From the NCBI GenBank assembly GCA_902363455.1, contig CABJAC010000007.1, positions 1-64,000 on the forward strand: DNA of 64,000 nucleotides, written 5' to 3'. Under the pieces are notes generated by a model, which was not told the origin of the DNA, ran no database searches, and was given only the letters and a program-made list of their open reading frames with translations. Origin of the DNA: Caryophanales bacterium. GTDB lineage: Bacteria; Bacillota; Bacilli; Exiguobacteriales; Exiguobacteriaceae. Below, piece by piece: positions 1 to 8,390 of the stretch; within the stretch, counting starts at the first letter, position 1; the number at the start of each line of letters is the position of its first letter. The position numbers were made by a program, and so were the translations under genes.

Positions 1-564
1 CGTCGAACACGACCGAAATATATGAGAATCATACCCGGACAAACGGCGGAAAATCTTCTGAATCGTGAATTTAATGCGGAAAAACCGAATCAGAAATGGT
101 TAACAGATATCACAGAATTTAAATACGGTGTCTCAAAAAAGGCTTATTTAAGTGCAATTCTGGATTTGTATGATGGATCAATTCGCTCGTTCGTGCTGAG
201 TCGCTCGAATAACAGTCAGATCGTCTTCGATACGCTCAAACTGGCTCTGGATGGTGATTCGGGTAGTTCCCCTCTTCTTCATAGTGACCGTGGGTTTCAA
301 TATACGTCGAATGCCTTTCATCGTATGACTCAAGAAGCAGGGATCACACAAAGCATGTCGCGTGCCGGTAAATGCATTGATAATGGTCCAATCGAATCTT
401 TTTGGGGAGCACTAAAGTGTGAAAGCTACTATCTTCAAACATTTGAGAAGTTCGATGAACTTCACGATGCAATCCGACGCTACATTCGATTTTATAATGA
501 GCTACGGTATCAAAAACGATTAAACGGCTTAAGTCCGCTGGAATTCAGGGCTCAAGCCGTTTAA
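1..564 (+). CDS. IS3-family transposase OrfB, C-terminal part
   Basis: This is the C-terminal part of an IS3-family DDE transposase (integrase catalytic core, rve fold), which would cut and join the element's ends as the OrfAB fusion made by frameshifting. The visible acidic residues lie in TDITEF, HSDRGFQY and PIESFWG, and the C-terminal YNELRYQKRLNGLSPLEF segment is typical of the family. The frame is open upstream of the first ATG at 22, so the gene is truncated by the window edge, not by a start codon. No internal stop or frameshift is visible in the part shown, so this copy may be intact. Confidence 0.9.
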   Translation, partial: RRTRPKYMRIIPGQTAENLLNREFNAEKPNQKWLTDITEFKYGVSKKAYLSAILDLYDGSIRSFVLSRSNNSQIVFDTLKLALDGDSGSSPLLHSDRGFQYTSNAFHRMTQEAGITQSMSRAGKCIDNGPIESFWGALKCESYYLQTFEKFDELHDAIRRYIRFYNELRYQKRLNGLSPLEFRAQAV

Positions 565-609
565 AAATTTTATATTATTTTACCTGTCTACTTGACGGGG
601 AGTAGTTCA
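1..609 (+). mobile_element. IS3-family insertion sequence, right end only
   Basis: The transposase reading frame is already open at the first base of the window. The element ends downstream of it in a sequence at about 580-609 whose reverse complement begins TGAACTACTCCCCGTC. That looks like an IS3/IS150-group terminal inverted repeat (TGAAC..CCCC). The left end and orfA lie outside the window, so the target duplication cannot be checked and the exact right boundary is an inference. Confidence 0.75.
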
Positions 610-612
610 GAC

Positions 613-634
613 AGCGCAAAAAATTGCGCTTTTT
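613..634 (+). terminator. Rho-independent terminator after the IS element
   Basis: A 7-bp stem (AGCGCAA / TTGCGCT) with an AAAA loop is followed by four more Ts. It lies just outside the apparent IS end, so it probably belonged to whatever gene stood here before the insertion. Confidence 0.6.
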
Positions 635-671
635 CCTGTAGGAGTCTCGTGAATGTGTGGTTTCTTCAAAA

Positions 672-708
672 TAAAAAAGAAGAACAGATGCAAGTCTGCT
701 CCTCTTTT
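672..708 (-). terminator. Terminator of the deoR-cutC operon
   Basis: Read on the minus strand, an 11-bp stem (AGAGGAGCAGA paired with TCTGTTCTTCT, two G-U pairs) is followed by a T-run. It lies about 40 bp past the cutC stop. Confidence 0.65.
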
Positions 709-746
709 CTCCTAAGATGGACTGTCACGCCAACTGATGGCTTTGA

Positions 747-1412
747 TTAACGCGCAAGCAGCTGTTTCAGCGCCGCGACTTTATCAGCATCAACTTGACC
801 GTCGACGAGGACGGCTGATCCGACGTGCAATTCGGTCGCCTGGGTTGCTTTAAGTAATTCTTCCGCCCGCTCGACCGTGATGCCGGAACCCGGCAAGACG
901 ATCAAGTCGGGATTTTGCTCAATCAACTGGGCGATGACGGCTTGACCTTCAAGTGCCGTCGCGTGTCCGCCTGACGTTAAGATCCGGTCGACCTCGGGAA
1001 AATCAGCCAATACTTCAGCTGCTTCCAAGATGTCACGACTGCTGTCGATTGCCCGGTGGAACGTCAGCGACAAATCGCCCTTATGTTTGATGATTCGTCC
1101 AAGGAATCCTTCGTCAACACGTCCGTCTGCCGTCAAGGAACCGACGACGATTCCGGCTGCTCCGAGTTCCCGGATCAAATCAATGTCCGTGATGATTGTT
1201 TCCTGATCGGCTTTCGAATAAACAAACGATTTGCTGTGCGGTCGCACGAGGACATGGACCGGAATCTCGACTGAAGACAAGACTTGCCGGATCAACCCGT
1301 AACTCGGTGTTAATCCACCTTCTGACAAGGCCGAGACGAGTTCAAGCCGGTCGGCTCCCGCCCGCTCGGCGGCTGTTGCTTCTTCTACTGTTGCTGCAAT
1401 GATTTCTAACAT
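747..1412 (-). CDS. cutC: CutC family protein
   Basis: A 221-aa TIM-barrel protein of the CutC family. The N-terminal LEIIAATVEEATAAERAGADRLELV stretch and the ALSEGGLTPSYG, FHRAID and LTSGG segments are family hallmarks. CutC was first linked to copper homeostasis in E. coli; that role is disputed and the biochemical reaction is not firmly established. The ATG at 1412 has a GGGAGG Shine-Dalgarno. It starts 25 bp after the stop of the DeoR-type regulator, so the two are very probably one operon, transcribed from the Pho-box-like promoter near 2240. The length is normal and no residue is obviously missing. Confidence 0.9.
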   Translation of the reverse strand: MLEIIAATVEEATAAERAGADRLELVSALSEGGLTPSYGLIRQVLSSVEIPVHVLVRPHSKSFVYSKADQETIITDIDLIRELGAAGIVVGSLTADGRVDEGFLGRIIKHKGDLSLTFHRAIDSSRDILEAAEVLADFPEVDRILTSGGHATALEGQAVIAQLIEQNPDLIVLPGSGITVERAEELLKATQATELHVGSAVLVDGQVDADKVAALKQLLAR

Positions 1413-1437
1413 GATACATCCCTCCCGCCCTAGTGTA

Positions 1438-2202
1438 TCATGAGACGACGGTCCAGTTCACCCGTTCATTAAACAGCTTCATCTCCCACGACGGGGGATA
1501 GGTCGAGGGACTGAGAACGATTTTAGCGCGGCGGAATTCCGCGACCTTATATTTCCGATTGCCTTCAAATTCGTCACACGCTAAAAAGGCATAGACATCC
1601 TTCGTCCGACCGATGATGGCTTTTTGAATCAACGATGATTCGATGTCATCACTGACGAATCCCCGTTCGATTTCCGCACCGTCGAATGTCAAAAATGATG
1701 CATCAAAGGCATATGCGTCCAGTGCCTGTAAGACTTCGACCCCGACCGTCTGTCCAAATGAATCGACGGTTCCGCCGAGCAACCGAATTTCACCGTGAAA
1801 TGGTCCTGTTTCCCGGCACTGTTCGAGATGACTGGCAATCGATAAAGAATTCGTGACGATCGTCGCTCCACCGTTCAAATACGGTAAAAGATGCTCGACC
1901 GGTTCGCCTCTGCCTAAAAAGATACAGGAATAGTCCGCAAGCCAGCCTTTTGCGTACCGTGCCAGCCGACGGGACAATTGATCGGTTCGTCTGGAAATCG
2001 ACGACTCTTGTTTTCCACCTTGATAGATGGCTCCACCGTAAACCCGCTTCAGTTGACGTTCCCGTTCCAGTTCTTCGAGATACCGCCGGACGGTCTCCCC
2101 GGAAACATCCAGACGATCAATCAAATCCTTCGTCATGACTTTCCCTTCTTCTTCAAGCCATTGCATGATTCGTGATTTTCGTTCCTCTCCTAATAACGAC
2201 AC
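1438..2202 (-). CDS. DeoR-family transcriptional regulator
   Basis: A 254-aa DeoR/GlpR-type regulator. The N-terminal winged helix-turn-helix is visible as RKSRIMQWLEEEGKVMTKDLIDRL followed by VSGETVRRYLEELER and LKRVYGGA. The C-terminal effector domain has the NSLSIA, LLGG and DASFLT motifs of the sugar-phosphate-sensing family. A longer frame could open at a TTG at 2226, but a strong SD (AAGGGGGAAG) sits 6-7 nt before the GTG at 2202, so I chose the GTG. It is first in an operon with cutC. The ligand cannot be deduced. The upstream promoter carries a tandem TTTACA array resembling a PhoP box (separate entry). Confidence 0.88.
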   Translation of the reverse strand: MSLLGEERKSRIMQWLEEEGKVMTKDLIDRLDVSGETVRRYLEELERERQLKRVYGGAIYQGGKQESSISRRTDQLSRRLARYAKGWLADYSCIFLGRGEPVEHLLPYLNGGATIVTNSLSIASHLEQCRETGPFHGEIRLLGGTVDSFGQTVGVEVLQALDAYAFDASFLTFDGAEIERGFVSDDIESSLIQKAIIGRTKDVYAFLACDEFEGNRKYKVAEFRRAKIVLSPSTYPPSWEMKLFNERVNWTVVS

Positions 2203-2237
2203 ATGATCTTCCCCCTTCACAGACAAGTACTACTTCT

Positions 2238-2292
2238 AGTGTAGCGAACGTCTGTAAAGGTCTTGTAAATCCGGTGTAAAAAAACGTGTAAT
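2238..2292 (-). promoter_or_regulatory. Pho-box-like array and -10 of the deoR-cutC promoter
   Basis: Read on the minus strand, four hexamers occur in tandem: ATTACA, TTTACA, TTTACA, TTTACA (plus-strand positions 2287-2292, 2275-2280, 2264-2269, 2253-2258). The period is 12, 11 and 11 bp, so all lie on one DNA face. Nine bp further downstream is a -10-like TACACT (2238-2243), with no -35 of its own. B. subtilis PhoP-activated promoters have this layout: TT(A/T/C)A(C/T)A repeats spaced about 5 bp, ending near -22. Regulation by phosphate starvation is an inference. Confidence 0.6.
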
Positions 2293-2426
2293 TCCTATGA
2301 AATGTTGTTGAATTCGTTTATTTTTCAGAAAGAGCGCCGGCATGCTGAATCGTTTGTCTGATTTACGGCAAAAAACCGATCCAACTCCCGCTTCCTGAAA
2401 GGAAAAAGGACATGGACCGGTTCGCA

Positions 2427-3047
2427 TCAATCGATTTCTTTTTTGTCTTTCGCGAACATATTGATCTTCGATTCCGTCCCTTGACGGATCCGACTGATAT
2501 TTTCGCGGTGCTTGAAGATCACGAATAAAGCGAGGATCGTAAAGAACGTCGGTACGATCCAGTCCTGCTCGATGATGCCGATCGTAATCGAAACAACGAT
2601 GCCGATGCTTGCCGCAACGATTGAGCTGAGTGAGACCATTCGGCTGAGTCGTAACGTCGTCAAAAACGAGACGAGCAAAAAGAGGAACAGAATCGGACTC
2701 GTCACGAGCAACATGCCGCCCGACGTCGCAACCGCCTTGCCACCCTTGAACTTGGCGAAAACCGGATAGATATGCCCGATGACGGCCGCTAGTCCGGCAA
2801 ACAACGGATGTAACTCCGAAGCGAGTAAGATCGGAACGAGGCTGGCTACTGCTCCCTTACCGAGATCACCGATCAAGACGATGATACCCGCCTTTTTTCC
2901 TAACACCCGAAACGTGTTTGTCGTCCCTAAGTTTCCACTGCCGTGTTGGCGGATATCAATCCCGTGCCCCCACTTTCCGACTAGCAAGGCAAACGGAATC
3001 GATCCGAGTACATAGCCTAAAATTAAAATCCCGATGATTTCAATCAT
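2427..3047 (-). CDS. plsY: Acyl-phosphate:glycerol-3-phosphate acyltransferase PlsY
   Basis: An integral membrane enzyme of 206 aa that moves an acyl group from acyl-phosphate to the sn-1 position of glycerol 3-phosphate, the first step of phospholipid synthesis in most Gram-positive bacteria. The three family loops are visible: GSGNLGTTNTFR, GDLGKGA and KFKGGKAVATSGG. The TM segments are strongly hydrophobic. The ATG at 3047 is preferred: a GGAGG lies at the right distance, whereas the in-frame TTG at 3053 touches the SD. It is 17 bp downstream of the carboxypeptidase gene, so co-transcription is likely. In B. subtilis it also lies near this thioesterase/aconitase region. Confidence 0.93.
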   Translation of the reverse strand: MIEIIGILILGYVLGSIPFALLVGKWGHGIDIRQHGSGNLGTTNTFRVLGKKAGIIVLIGDLGKGAVASLVPILLASELHPLFAGLAAVIGHIYPVFAKFKGGKAVATSGGMLLVTSPILFLFLLVSFLTTLRLSRMVSLSSIVAASIGIVVSITIGIIEQDWIVPTFFTILALFVIFKHRENISRIRQGTESKINMFAKDKKEID

Positions 3048-3064
3048 GGTCAACCTCCAACTTA

Positions 3065-4096
3065 TTAGTGACCGACCTTCATATATTCTTCGAGAGTCTG
3101 TCCATTATTTTTAATTTGTGTGGCTGGACCGACACCGACATAACGAATGTGCCATGGCTCGTACGTGTATCCGGTCCGCGCTTGGAATCCACGATCGTAC
3201 CGGACGATAAATCCATACTTCGCCGCGTTGTTCGCAATCCATTTTCCTTCTTTTGTATCGCCAAGTGATGCTGTCAAACCATTACCGACGCTTGGTGCCG
3301 AGATATCAAACACGAGTCCGGTTTGGTGCTCACTGTGACCGGGACGGGCCGAATATTGGTCTGCTGCCGCTTTTCCATCACGTGCGACATAGTTGTTGTA
3401 GAGGACCGTCTGACGTGAACCGGAGCGGAATCCGCTGACCGCGTTTAATGTCACGCCGTCGGCTTTCGCATCCGCAAACATTTTTTCCATTTGCTTCGCT
3501 GCCGGTGCGCGCATGTAACTTTGTTCAAGCACTCCTGAATACGAGAAACTGACGTTCGGAACGACTAAATCAGACGGCTTGTAATCAATCGGCAAGCTGT
3601 ATTTCTTATTGACGACGACAAGGTTTCCAAGACCCAAGTCGGCTTTTGTATCTGATTTATTTGTCTCCGGTGTTTCCGACTCCGGTTTTGATGGTTTAGA
3701 CGGTTCCGGATCCTGTGCAGAATCGGTTTTTCCGTCATCTTTTTTGTCTTCTGTTGTCTCATCTTTTTTGTCTTCTGTTGCCGGTTCATCCGCCTTGTCT
3801 TCAGCTGATTTTTTATCCGCTGCTGCTTTTTCTTCCGCAGCTTTCTTGTCAGCGGCTGCCTGCTCTTCTGCTTTTTTCTCAGCTGCTGCTTGTGCCTCGG
3901 CTTCTTTTTTCGCTTCGGCTGCTTCTTTTTCTTTTGCTACTTCGGCATCACTTTTTTCATTATCTTGTGCGACCTTTTCGTCTGCGCTTTTATTCGCCTG
4001 TTCTTCTGTTTTTGTGTCTTTTTCCGCTTCCTGATCCCCAGGATTACAACCTGCAAGGAGGAGCGCCAATGTACTGACTGCTACGATTTTTTTCAT
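3065..4096 (-). CDS. D-alanyl-D-alanine carboxypeptidase (VanY family) lipoprotein
   Basis: A secreted, lipid-anchored peptidase of 343 aa. Residues 1-17 form a lipoprotein signal peptide with lipobox LLAGC. Residues about 20-155 are a low-complexity, highly charged Ala/Lys/Glu/Asp spacer with repeats such as AAEKKAEEQAAADKK, probably helical or coiled, that would span the wall. The C-terminal M15B catalytic domain shows the zinc and catalytic signatures SxHxxGxxxD (SEHQTGLVFD) and EPWHIRYVG. It should trim the terminal D-Ala from peptidoglycan stem peptides. Association with vancomycin resistance is not implied, as no van genes are nearby. The SD GTGGGG lies before the ATG. Confidence 0.9.
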   Translation of the reverse strand: MKKIVAVSTLALLLAGCNPGDQEAEKDTKTEEQANKSADEKVAQDNEKSDAEVAKEKEAAEAKKEAEAQAAAEKKAEEQAAADKKAAEEKAAADKKSAEDKADEPATEDKKDETTEDKKDDGKTDSAQDPEPSKPSKPESETPETNKSDTKADLGLGNLVVVNKKYSLPIDYKPSDLVVPNVSFSYSGVLEQSYMRAPAAKQMEKMFADAKADGVTLNAVSGFRSGSRQTVLYNNYVARDGKAAADQYSARPGHSEHQTGLVFDISAPSVGNGLTASLGDTKEGKWIANNAAKYGFIVRYDRGFQARTGYTYEPWHIRYVGVGPATQIKNNGQTLEEYMKVGH

Positions 4097-4151
4097 TTTT
4101 AATTCCCCACTTCCTTGATGCTATTCTATGTTACCTCTAATCGACCGATTA

Positions 4152-4190
4152 GAAAAGCCCTCACGCAAGAAATCCTGCTGAGGGCTGAGG
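4152..4190 (-). terminator. Terminator after the thioesterase gene
   Basis: On the minus strand AGCCCTCA pairs with TGAGGGCT, followed by TTTTCT. It separates the thioesterase from the downstream carboxypeptidase-plsY unit. Confidence 0.7.
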
Positions 4191-4191
4191 G

Positions 4192-4626
4192 TTAATTTGA
4201 GATGAGTACGGCATCCTCGGCACGCATCTGTTCATAGATGGCATGCCAGTTCGGAAAGACTTTCGGCAGACGGATCGGCCGGAAGTTTTCTTTTTTGACG
4301 ACGACATGTGTCGTCTTCGCCGACACGGCCAGTTGACCGTCGGCATTCTTCACTTCGTAGCCGTAAATCGTCCGTAAGCCGTCATAATGGTCGATCCAGA
4401 CAGAGACGTGTGCTACGTCGCCATATGTCAACGACCGTTTGTAGTCGAGGTTAACGTTCGTGACGGGTGAGACATATCCTTCTTCTTCCATTTCCTTATA
4501 ATCGAGTCCCAGTGACTTGATCAGTTCCGTCCGTGCAATCTCGAGGTACACGAGATAATTGGAATGATAGACGATCCCCATCATATCGGTTTCAGCGTAA
4601 CGAACTGGTATTTCAATCGTGTGCAT
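4192..4626 (-). CDS. Acyl-CoA thioesterase, 4HBT/YbgC family
   Basis: A 144-aa single hot-dog-fold thioesterase. The catalytic signature RYAETDMMGIVYHSNYLVYLE contains the aspartate and the long helix start typical of the 4-hydroxybenzoyl-CoA thioesterase/YbgC group. It would hydrolyse an acyl-CoA or acyl-ACP; the true substrate is unknown. Its position near plsY and aconitase matches yneP in B. subtilis, so it is likely the orthologue. It starts 12 bp after the AAA ATPase gene, suggesting co-transcription. Confidence 0.87.
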   Translation of the reverse strand: MHTIEIPVRYAETDMMGIVYHSNYLVYLEIARTELIKSLGLDYKEMEEEGYVSPVTNVNLDYKRSLTYGDVAHVSVWIDHYDGLRTIYGYEVKNADGQLAVSAKTTHVVVKKENFRPIRLPKVFPNWHAIYEQMRAEDAVLISN

Positions 4627-4638
4627 GCAACTTCCCCC

Positions 4639-6882
4639 TTAAAAATCCTCTTTTTCAAGATAGGACCATTCTGAACCGGTTAAGCTAAGTTTGTCAATTA
4701 ATCGGACGGATTGTTTGGCAATCGCCCGTTCGACGATCGTAATCGCGGCGCGGGCATTTCCGTTCGGTACGGTCTCAATCATTTGCTCGAGCGCCTGTTT
4801 CGCATCATCCGTCAACTGATACCCATATTGCGCAGCATAGTTGATGATGATTTCGATTAGCTCGTCCTTCGCGTAGTTCGGGAAGTGGAACTCGCGTTTA
4901 AACCGGGATTTCAGTCCGGGATTACTGGCGAGTAACGCTTGCATCGGTTGCTCGTAACCGGCAAGGACGACGACCAGATTATCGGCATGTTTCGTCATCT
5001 CGTCGACGAGCGTATCGATTGCTTCCTTGCCGAAGTCGTTTGCTCCGCCGTTCAGCGCATAGGCTTCATCGATGAACAAGACACCGCCGAGTGCGTCACG
5101 GATTACATCCCGCGTCTGTTGCGCCGTCTGACCAACATAACCCGAGACGAGATCAGCGCGACTGACAACTTTTAGATGCCCCCGTTTCAAGTAACCACAC
5201 TCGCGTAAAACATCCGCATAAAGCGCCGCGACCGTCGTTTTTCCGGTCCCGCTGTTTCCGCTGAAGACGGCATGCAGTTCAACCGGCAAAACTTTATAAC
5301 CCGCCTCCTGCCGACGTTTTTGCATCGACAACAAGGCTTGGATCTGTTTGATTTCTGCTTTGAGCGGCTGAAGTCCGACCAGTTGATTCAGCCGTTCTTC
5401 GACCGTACTGTCGTCTGACGCGACAAGTTCGAAATCGGCTTGTTCGAGCAGCGCAAAATCCTCATGACTGGCACTCTCGCCGAGGCTTGCCCCTTTTTTA
5501 AAGATAGCGTCGAGGACGATGTTGCGGACCGCCCGTCCGTTTCCGAAACTGGCGTCGACCCGTTCCCGTTCGAGCCGGGACAGCAACGCCCGTTCTGCCT
5601 GTTCCGTCAGGACATAATCATTCGCAGTCGCGATTGAGCGTCCGATTTCAAGCAATTCCGAATCGGTATAGTCCGCGAGCAGATAATGGTTCGATTCCGG
5701 GAACCGGCTTCGCAGACCGGGATTGGCCTTTAAGAAGTCCCGCATTTCTTCCGGATAACCGGCGAGAACAACGGCGAACCGTCCCGCATATTCACCGCTC
5801 GTCATTGCGGCAACAAGTGTATCGATCGCTGCTTGTCCATAATCGTTGCCGCTTTGACCGGCCCGTTTTAAGGCGTATGCTTCATCAATGAACAAGACAC
5901 CGCCGACCGCCTCCCGAACTTTACTCATGACCTGTTCTTCCGTCTGTCCGACAAACGCTCCGACAAGCGACGACCGGTCCGTCTCCACGACTTCCGGGCG
6001 TTCGAGCAGTCCAAGCTCATGGTAAATCTTCGCCATCAACCGAGCAAGTGTTGTCTTCCCGGTTCCGGGATTCCCCATGAAGATCATGTGGAGCGACGGT
6101 TGGTCACTCGAACGGTAGCCGTCCGACGTCCGTTTTTGCTGATACTTCAAAAAACGGTACATCTGATGGACCCGCAGTTTGATATCCTCCAGTCCGATCA
6201 TCGCGTCGAGTTCCTCAAGCGCCGACCGCTCGACCTGTTTGATCTCTGCCGGCAACAAGGACACGACACGACGTAAGTCTTGAATTGCCGTCGCCTTCAG
6301 CTCCGTCATCTCCCGGAAGGCATCGCGGGAATAAAACCGTTCCTGTAAGCTGTCGAGAAACTCCGTCGCAATCTGTTCGAGCGTCGCGCTCGACAGCAGC
6401 AAGGCTTTGCCGGCTTCAAACAATTCCGACCAGCGCACGGCATCCATCCGGCGCAACCGTTCCGTTTGTTCGACGACCTGCTCCGTTTCATGCAGGATTT
6501 GTCCCGCCTGTTGAATCAATTCTTTTGTCGCCGAGCGTTTGGCATTGGCATTGTCCGTCTCACGAATCGTCGGGAATGTATTAGCGACCAGCAACTGGTA
6601 GCTGCTTTGCAACTGTTGCTCGATCAGCAACTGTTCCAGTCGTTCCGGCAGACGGTCGTGTTGACGGATTTCCTGCATCCAGCTTTCTGCCAACGCATCG
6701 ATTCGTCCGGTCATGATATACCGGTGCTCGACCAGTAACGCTAAAATCCGGACGAGTGCCCCGGTTTCCTGCAACAGACGACTGCTTTGCGCATAGCGTA
6801 ATGCCAGGACTTCCTCGACTTTCGCGCCGCCTTCCCACGCCTCGATTTGTTTGAACATCTCCTCTTTTGAGAACGTCTCCAT
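4639..6882 (-). CDS. Tandem-AAA ATPase, CbxX/CfqX (SpoVK-like) family
   Basis: A large 747-aa ATPase. Residues 1-225 are helical and unrecognised. Two AAA+ modules of the CbxX/CfqX (SpoVK) type follow: Walker A at about 270-278 (GNPGTGKTT) with Walker B GGVLFIDEAYAL (327-336), and Walker A at about 542-550 (GNSGTGKTT) with an identical Walker B (599-610). Both copies keep the DE of Walker B and downstream arginines (NPGLRSRF, NPGLKSRF), so both look active. Relatives include a spore-formation protein and Rubisco-activase-like remodelers; neither role fits well here, so the substrate is unknown. The ATG has a GGAGGG SD. Confidence 0.88.
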   Translation of the reverse strand: METFSKEEMFKQIEAWEGGAKVEEVLALRYAQSSRLLQETGALVRILALLVEHRYIMTGRIDALAESWMQEIRQHDRLPERLEQLLIEQQLQSSYQLLVANTFPTIRETDNANAKRSATKELIQQAGQILHETEQVVEQTERLRRMDAVRWSELFEAGKALLLSSATLEQIATEFLDSLQERFYSRDAFREMTELKATAIQDLRRVVSLLPAEIKQVERSALEELDAMIGLEDIKLRVHQMYRFLKYQQKRTSDGYRSSDQPSLHMIFMGNPGTGKTTLARLMAKIYHELGLLERPEVVETDRSSLVGAFVGQTEEQVMSKVREAVGGVLFIDEAYALKRAGQSGNDYGQAAIDTLVAAMTSGEYAGRFAVVLAGYPEEMRDFLKANPGLRSRFPESNHYLLADYTDSELLEIGRSIATANDYVLTEQAERALLSRLERERVDASFGNGRAVRNIVLDAIFKKGASLGESASHEDFALLEQADFELVASDDSTVEERLNQLVGLQPLKAEIKQIQALLSMQKRRQEAGYKVLPVELHAVFSGNSGTGKTTVAALYADVLRECGYLKRGHLKVVSRADLVSGYVGQTAQQTRDVIRDALGGVLFIDEAYALNGGANDFGKEAIDTLVDEMTKHADNLVVVLAGYEQPMQALLASNPGLKSRFKREFHFPNYAKDELIEIIINYAAQYGYQLTDDAKQALEQMIETVPNGNARAAITIVERAIAKQSVRLIDKLSLTGSEWSYLEKEDF

Positions 6883-6907
6883 CTTCGTTAATCCCTCCTA
6901 CTTCTCG

Positions 6908-6952
6908 AAAAAACCGACTTTGACCGTCACGATGTGACGCTCCAGTCGGTTT
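6908..6952 (-). terminator. Terminator after the membrane-anchored gene at 6957
   Basis: On the minus strand AAACCGACT pairs with AGTCGGTTT, with an internal CGTCAC/GTGACG stem, followed by TTTT. Confidence 0.7.
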
Positions 6953-6956
6953 CTCA

Positions 6957-7664
6957 TCATTTAGCTTTTAACCAGTTCGGATCGAATGTATCCAGTGTCT
7001 CGAGTTTTTTCATCTTGACGGAATAAAACAGCTTTCCGTTGTTGCGTGACTCGGCTCCCAGTACTTTCGAACGGTCGGACGCGACATAATACGTCGCTTC
7101 TTCTGCATTGTTATCCTTATCGAAGAAGGATGGATACTGCTTGATCCATTCTTTCGGCACCGTACTCGACGGCTCTTTTTTGACGAAGACGTCGGCTGCG
7201 TTTCCGGCGATGTCCGCTTCCCCTTCAACTTGACCAAAGTCACCGCCTTCGATGAACTTGATGATCTGTTCGTTGAACCCGCGTGACAAGAATGGACGCG
7301 GTGCGCTGACGCTCTTCGATGCCTTCGTCTCGTTCAACAATTTACCGGTAGCATCGTATTCCCGAAACATCTTCCCGTCCCAGATGGCCATCGTTCCTTT
7401 TGATGGACCGTCGATGACTTCTGTCCGGAAATGTCCTTTATCATCAAAAACGACTTCATACGTCCGTGTTTCGAGTGCATCTTCCGTCGTCGACAATTTC
7501 TTTTCGACATACTGGATGCGCGACATCGTATAAAACGGTTTGACCGGTGCAGCTTTATCTTCATTAGCGGTCTGTGTCTTATTCAAAAGGTAAAAATTAT
7601 AGGCAAGGAGTATCGCCATTGCCACGATTGCGACTGCAATCCATGTGCTCGTTCGTTTCGTCAT
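6957..7664 (-). CDS. Membrane-anchored hypothetical protein
   Basis: A 235-aa protein with one N-terminal membrane anchor (about residues 9-26, IAVAIVAMAILLAYNFYLL). The extracytoplasmic domain is rich in beta-type repeats, such as TRTYEVVFDDKGHFRTEV and GTMAIWDGKMFREYDATGKLL. That pattern is reminiscent of LolA/sigma-regulatory-protein-like beta sheets that measure lipid or polymer, but I do not recognise the family firmly. No catalytic motif is visible. It has its own terminator and faces no obvious partner gene. Confidence 0.75.
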   Translation of the reverse strand: MTKRTSTWIAVAIVAMAILLAYNFYLLNKTQTANEDKAAPVKPFYTMSRIQYVEKKLSTTEDALETRTYEVVFDDKGHFRTEVIDGPSKGTMAIWDGKMFREYDATGKLLNETKASKSVSAPRPFLSRGFNEQIIKFIEGGDFGQVEGEADIAGNAADVFVKKEPSSTVPKEWIKQYPSFFDKDNNAEEATYYVASDRSKVLGAESRNNGKLFYSVKMKKLETLDTFDPNWLKAK

Positions 7665-7822
7665 GCCATGTACACCATCCTAAATTTGTCTCGTTTCATG
7701 TTAATGGTATCGGTTTTAGGCTTAGAATACAAAGGGTTTGTCCAAGAATCACGCATTTCCGAGAAAATACGTCAGACTTTTGAACAATTGCTCTTATTTT
7801 CGAAAGACAGGTATCTGTGCAC

Positions 7823-7856
7823 AAAAAACGGACTGCTGATGAACGGCAGTCCGGTA
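7823..7856 (-). terminator. Terminator after the gene at 7860
   Basis: On the minus strand CGGACTGCC pairs with GGCAGTCCG around a short loop, followed by TTTTTT. Confidence 0.75.
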
Positions 7857-7859
7857 AGC

Positions 7860-8324
7860 TTAATCCATTTTCGGTTCGAGTGAGACAATCATCGATTCAT
7901 CGACGAGGTAATACGTGTGATGGGGCAACTCGCGTAAATAACCTTGTTCAAACAATTTGGCACAGTCGACTTGAAACGTCTTCGAGTACGGTTTGAGGGG
8001 TAACTTGCGCTCTTTGTCAAAATACCGGTCGACCGCGACCTGAACATGATCCATCTCGTAAACTGTCGCGCGGTCCTTCGCTTCCATGATTGCAAACGTC
8101 TCGCGTGACATATAGAAGACCTGCGTCGTGCGGACACCCAAGTGCGGTGCCAGTCGCGCCATATCGATTCGTTGTTCCTGATCGAGTAAAATCGTCCGGT
8201 TCGTTCCTTTCGGCAACGCCAGTTCAAAATCGTGTGTCGCCCGTTTGACTTCATCGAGCGTGACATCGCGAACGGGCAACGGCGGTTCTTCTTTTGCTTG
8301 AAACCATTTTTTAAAGCGGTTCAC
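7860..8324 (-). CDS. Conserved-looking hypothetical protein
   Basis: A soluble 154-aa protein of unrecognised family. It starts at a GTG (8324) preceded by AAAGGGGCGAG. The N-terminus is basic (MNRFKKWFQAKEE), the remainder mixed alpha/beta, with no signal peptide, metal motif or nucleotide-binding loop visible. It follows the aconitase gene by about 66 bp but is separated from it by a terminator. Coding quality (codon use, spacing, SD) is good; function unknown. Confidence 0.75.
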   Translation of the reverse strand: MNRFKKWFQAKEEPPLPVRDVTLDEVKRATHDFELALPKGTNRTILLDQEQRIDMARLAPHLGVRTTQVFYMSRETFAIMEAKDRATVYEMDHVQVAVDRYFDKERKLPLKPYSKTFQVDCAKLFEQGYLRELPHHTYYLVDESMIVSLEPKMD

Positions 8325-8345
8325 GGTCTCGCCCCTTTCTGCATC

Positions 8346-8372
8346 AAAAAAGGTGGGGTTGCCCCCACCTCA
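8346..8372 (-). terminator. Aconitase terminator
   Basis: On the minus strand AGGTGGGGG pairs with CCCCACCT, followed by TTTTTT, directly after the aconitase stop. Confidence 0.8.
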
Positions 8373-8390
8373 AACGTTAATGTAAACGGT

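Noticed and set aside
2236..2430. Minus-strand ORF between deoR and plsY (64 aa)
   Set aside because: It overlaps the Pho-box-like promoter, has no SD and no family look; non-coding.
3609..4034. Plus-strand ORF opposite the VanY lipoprotein, Ser/Ala/Phe-rich
   Set aside because: It is the complement of the Ala/Lys/Glu repeats of the real gene.
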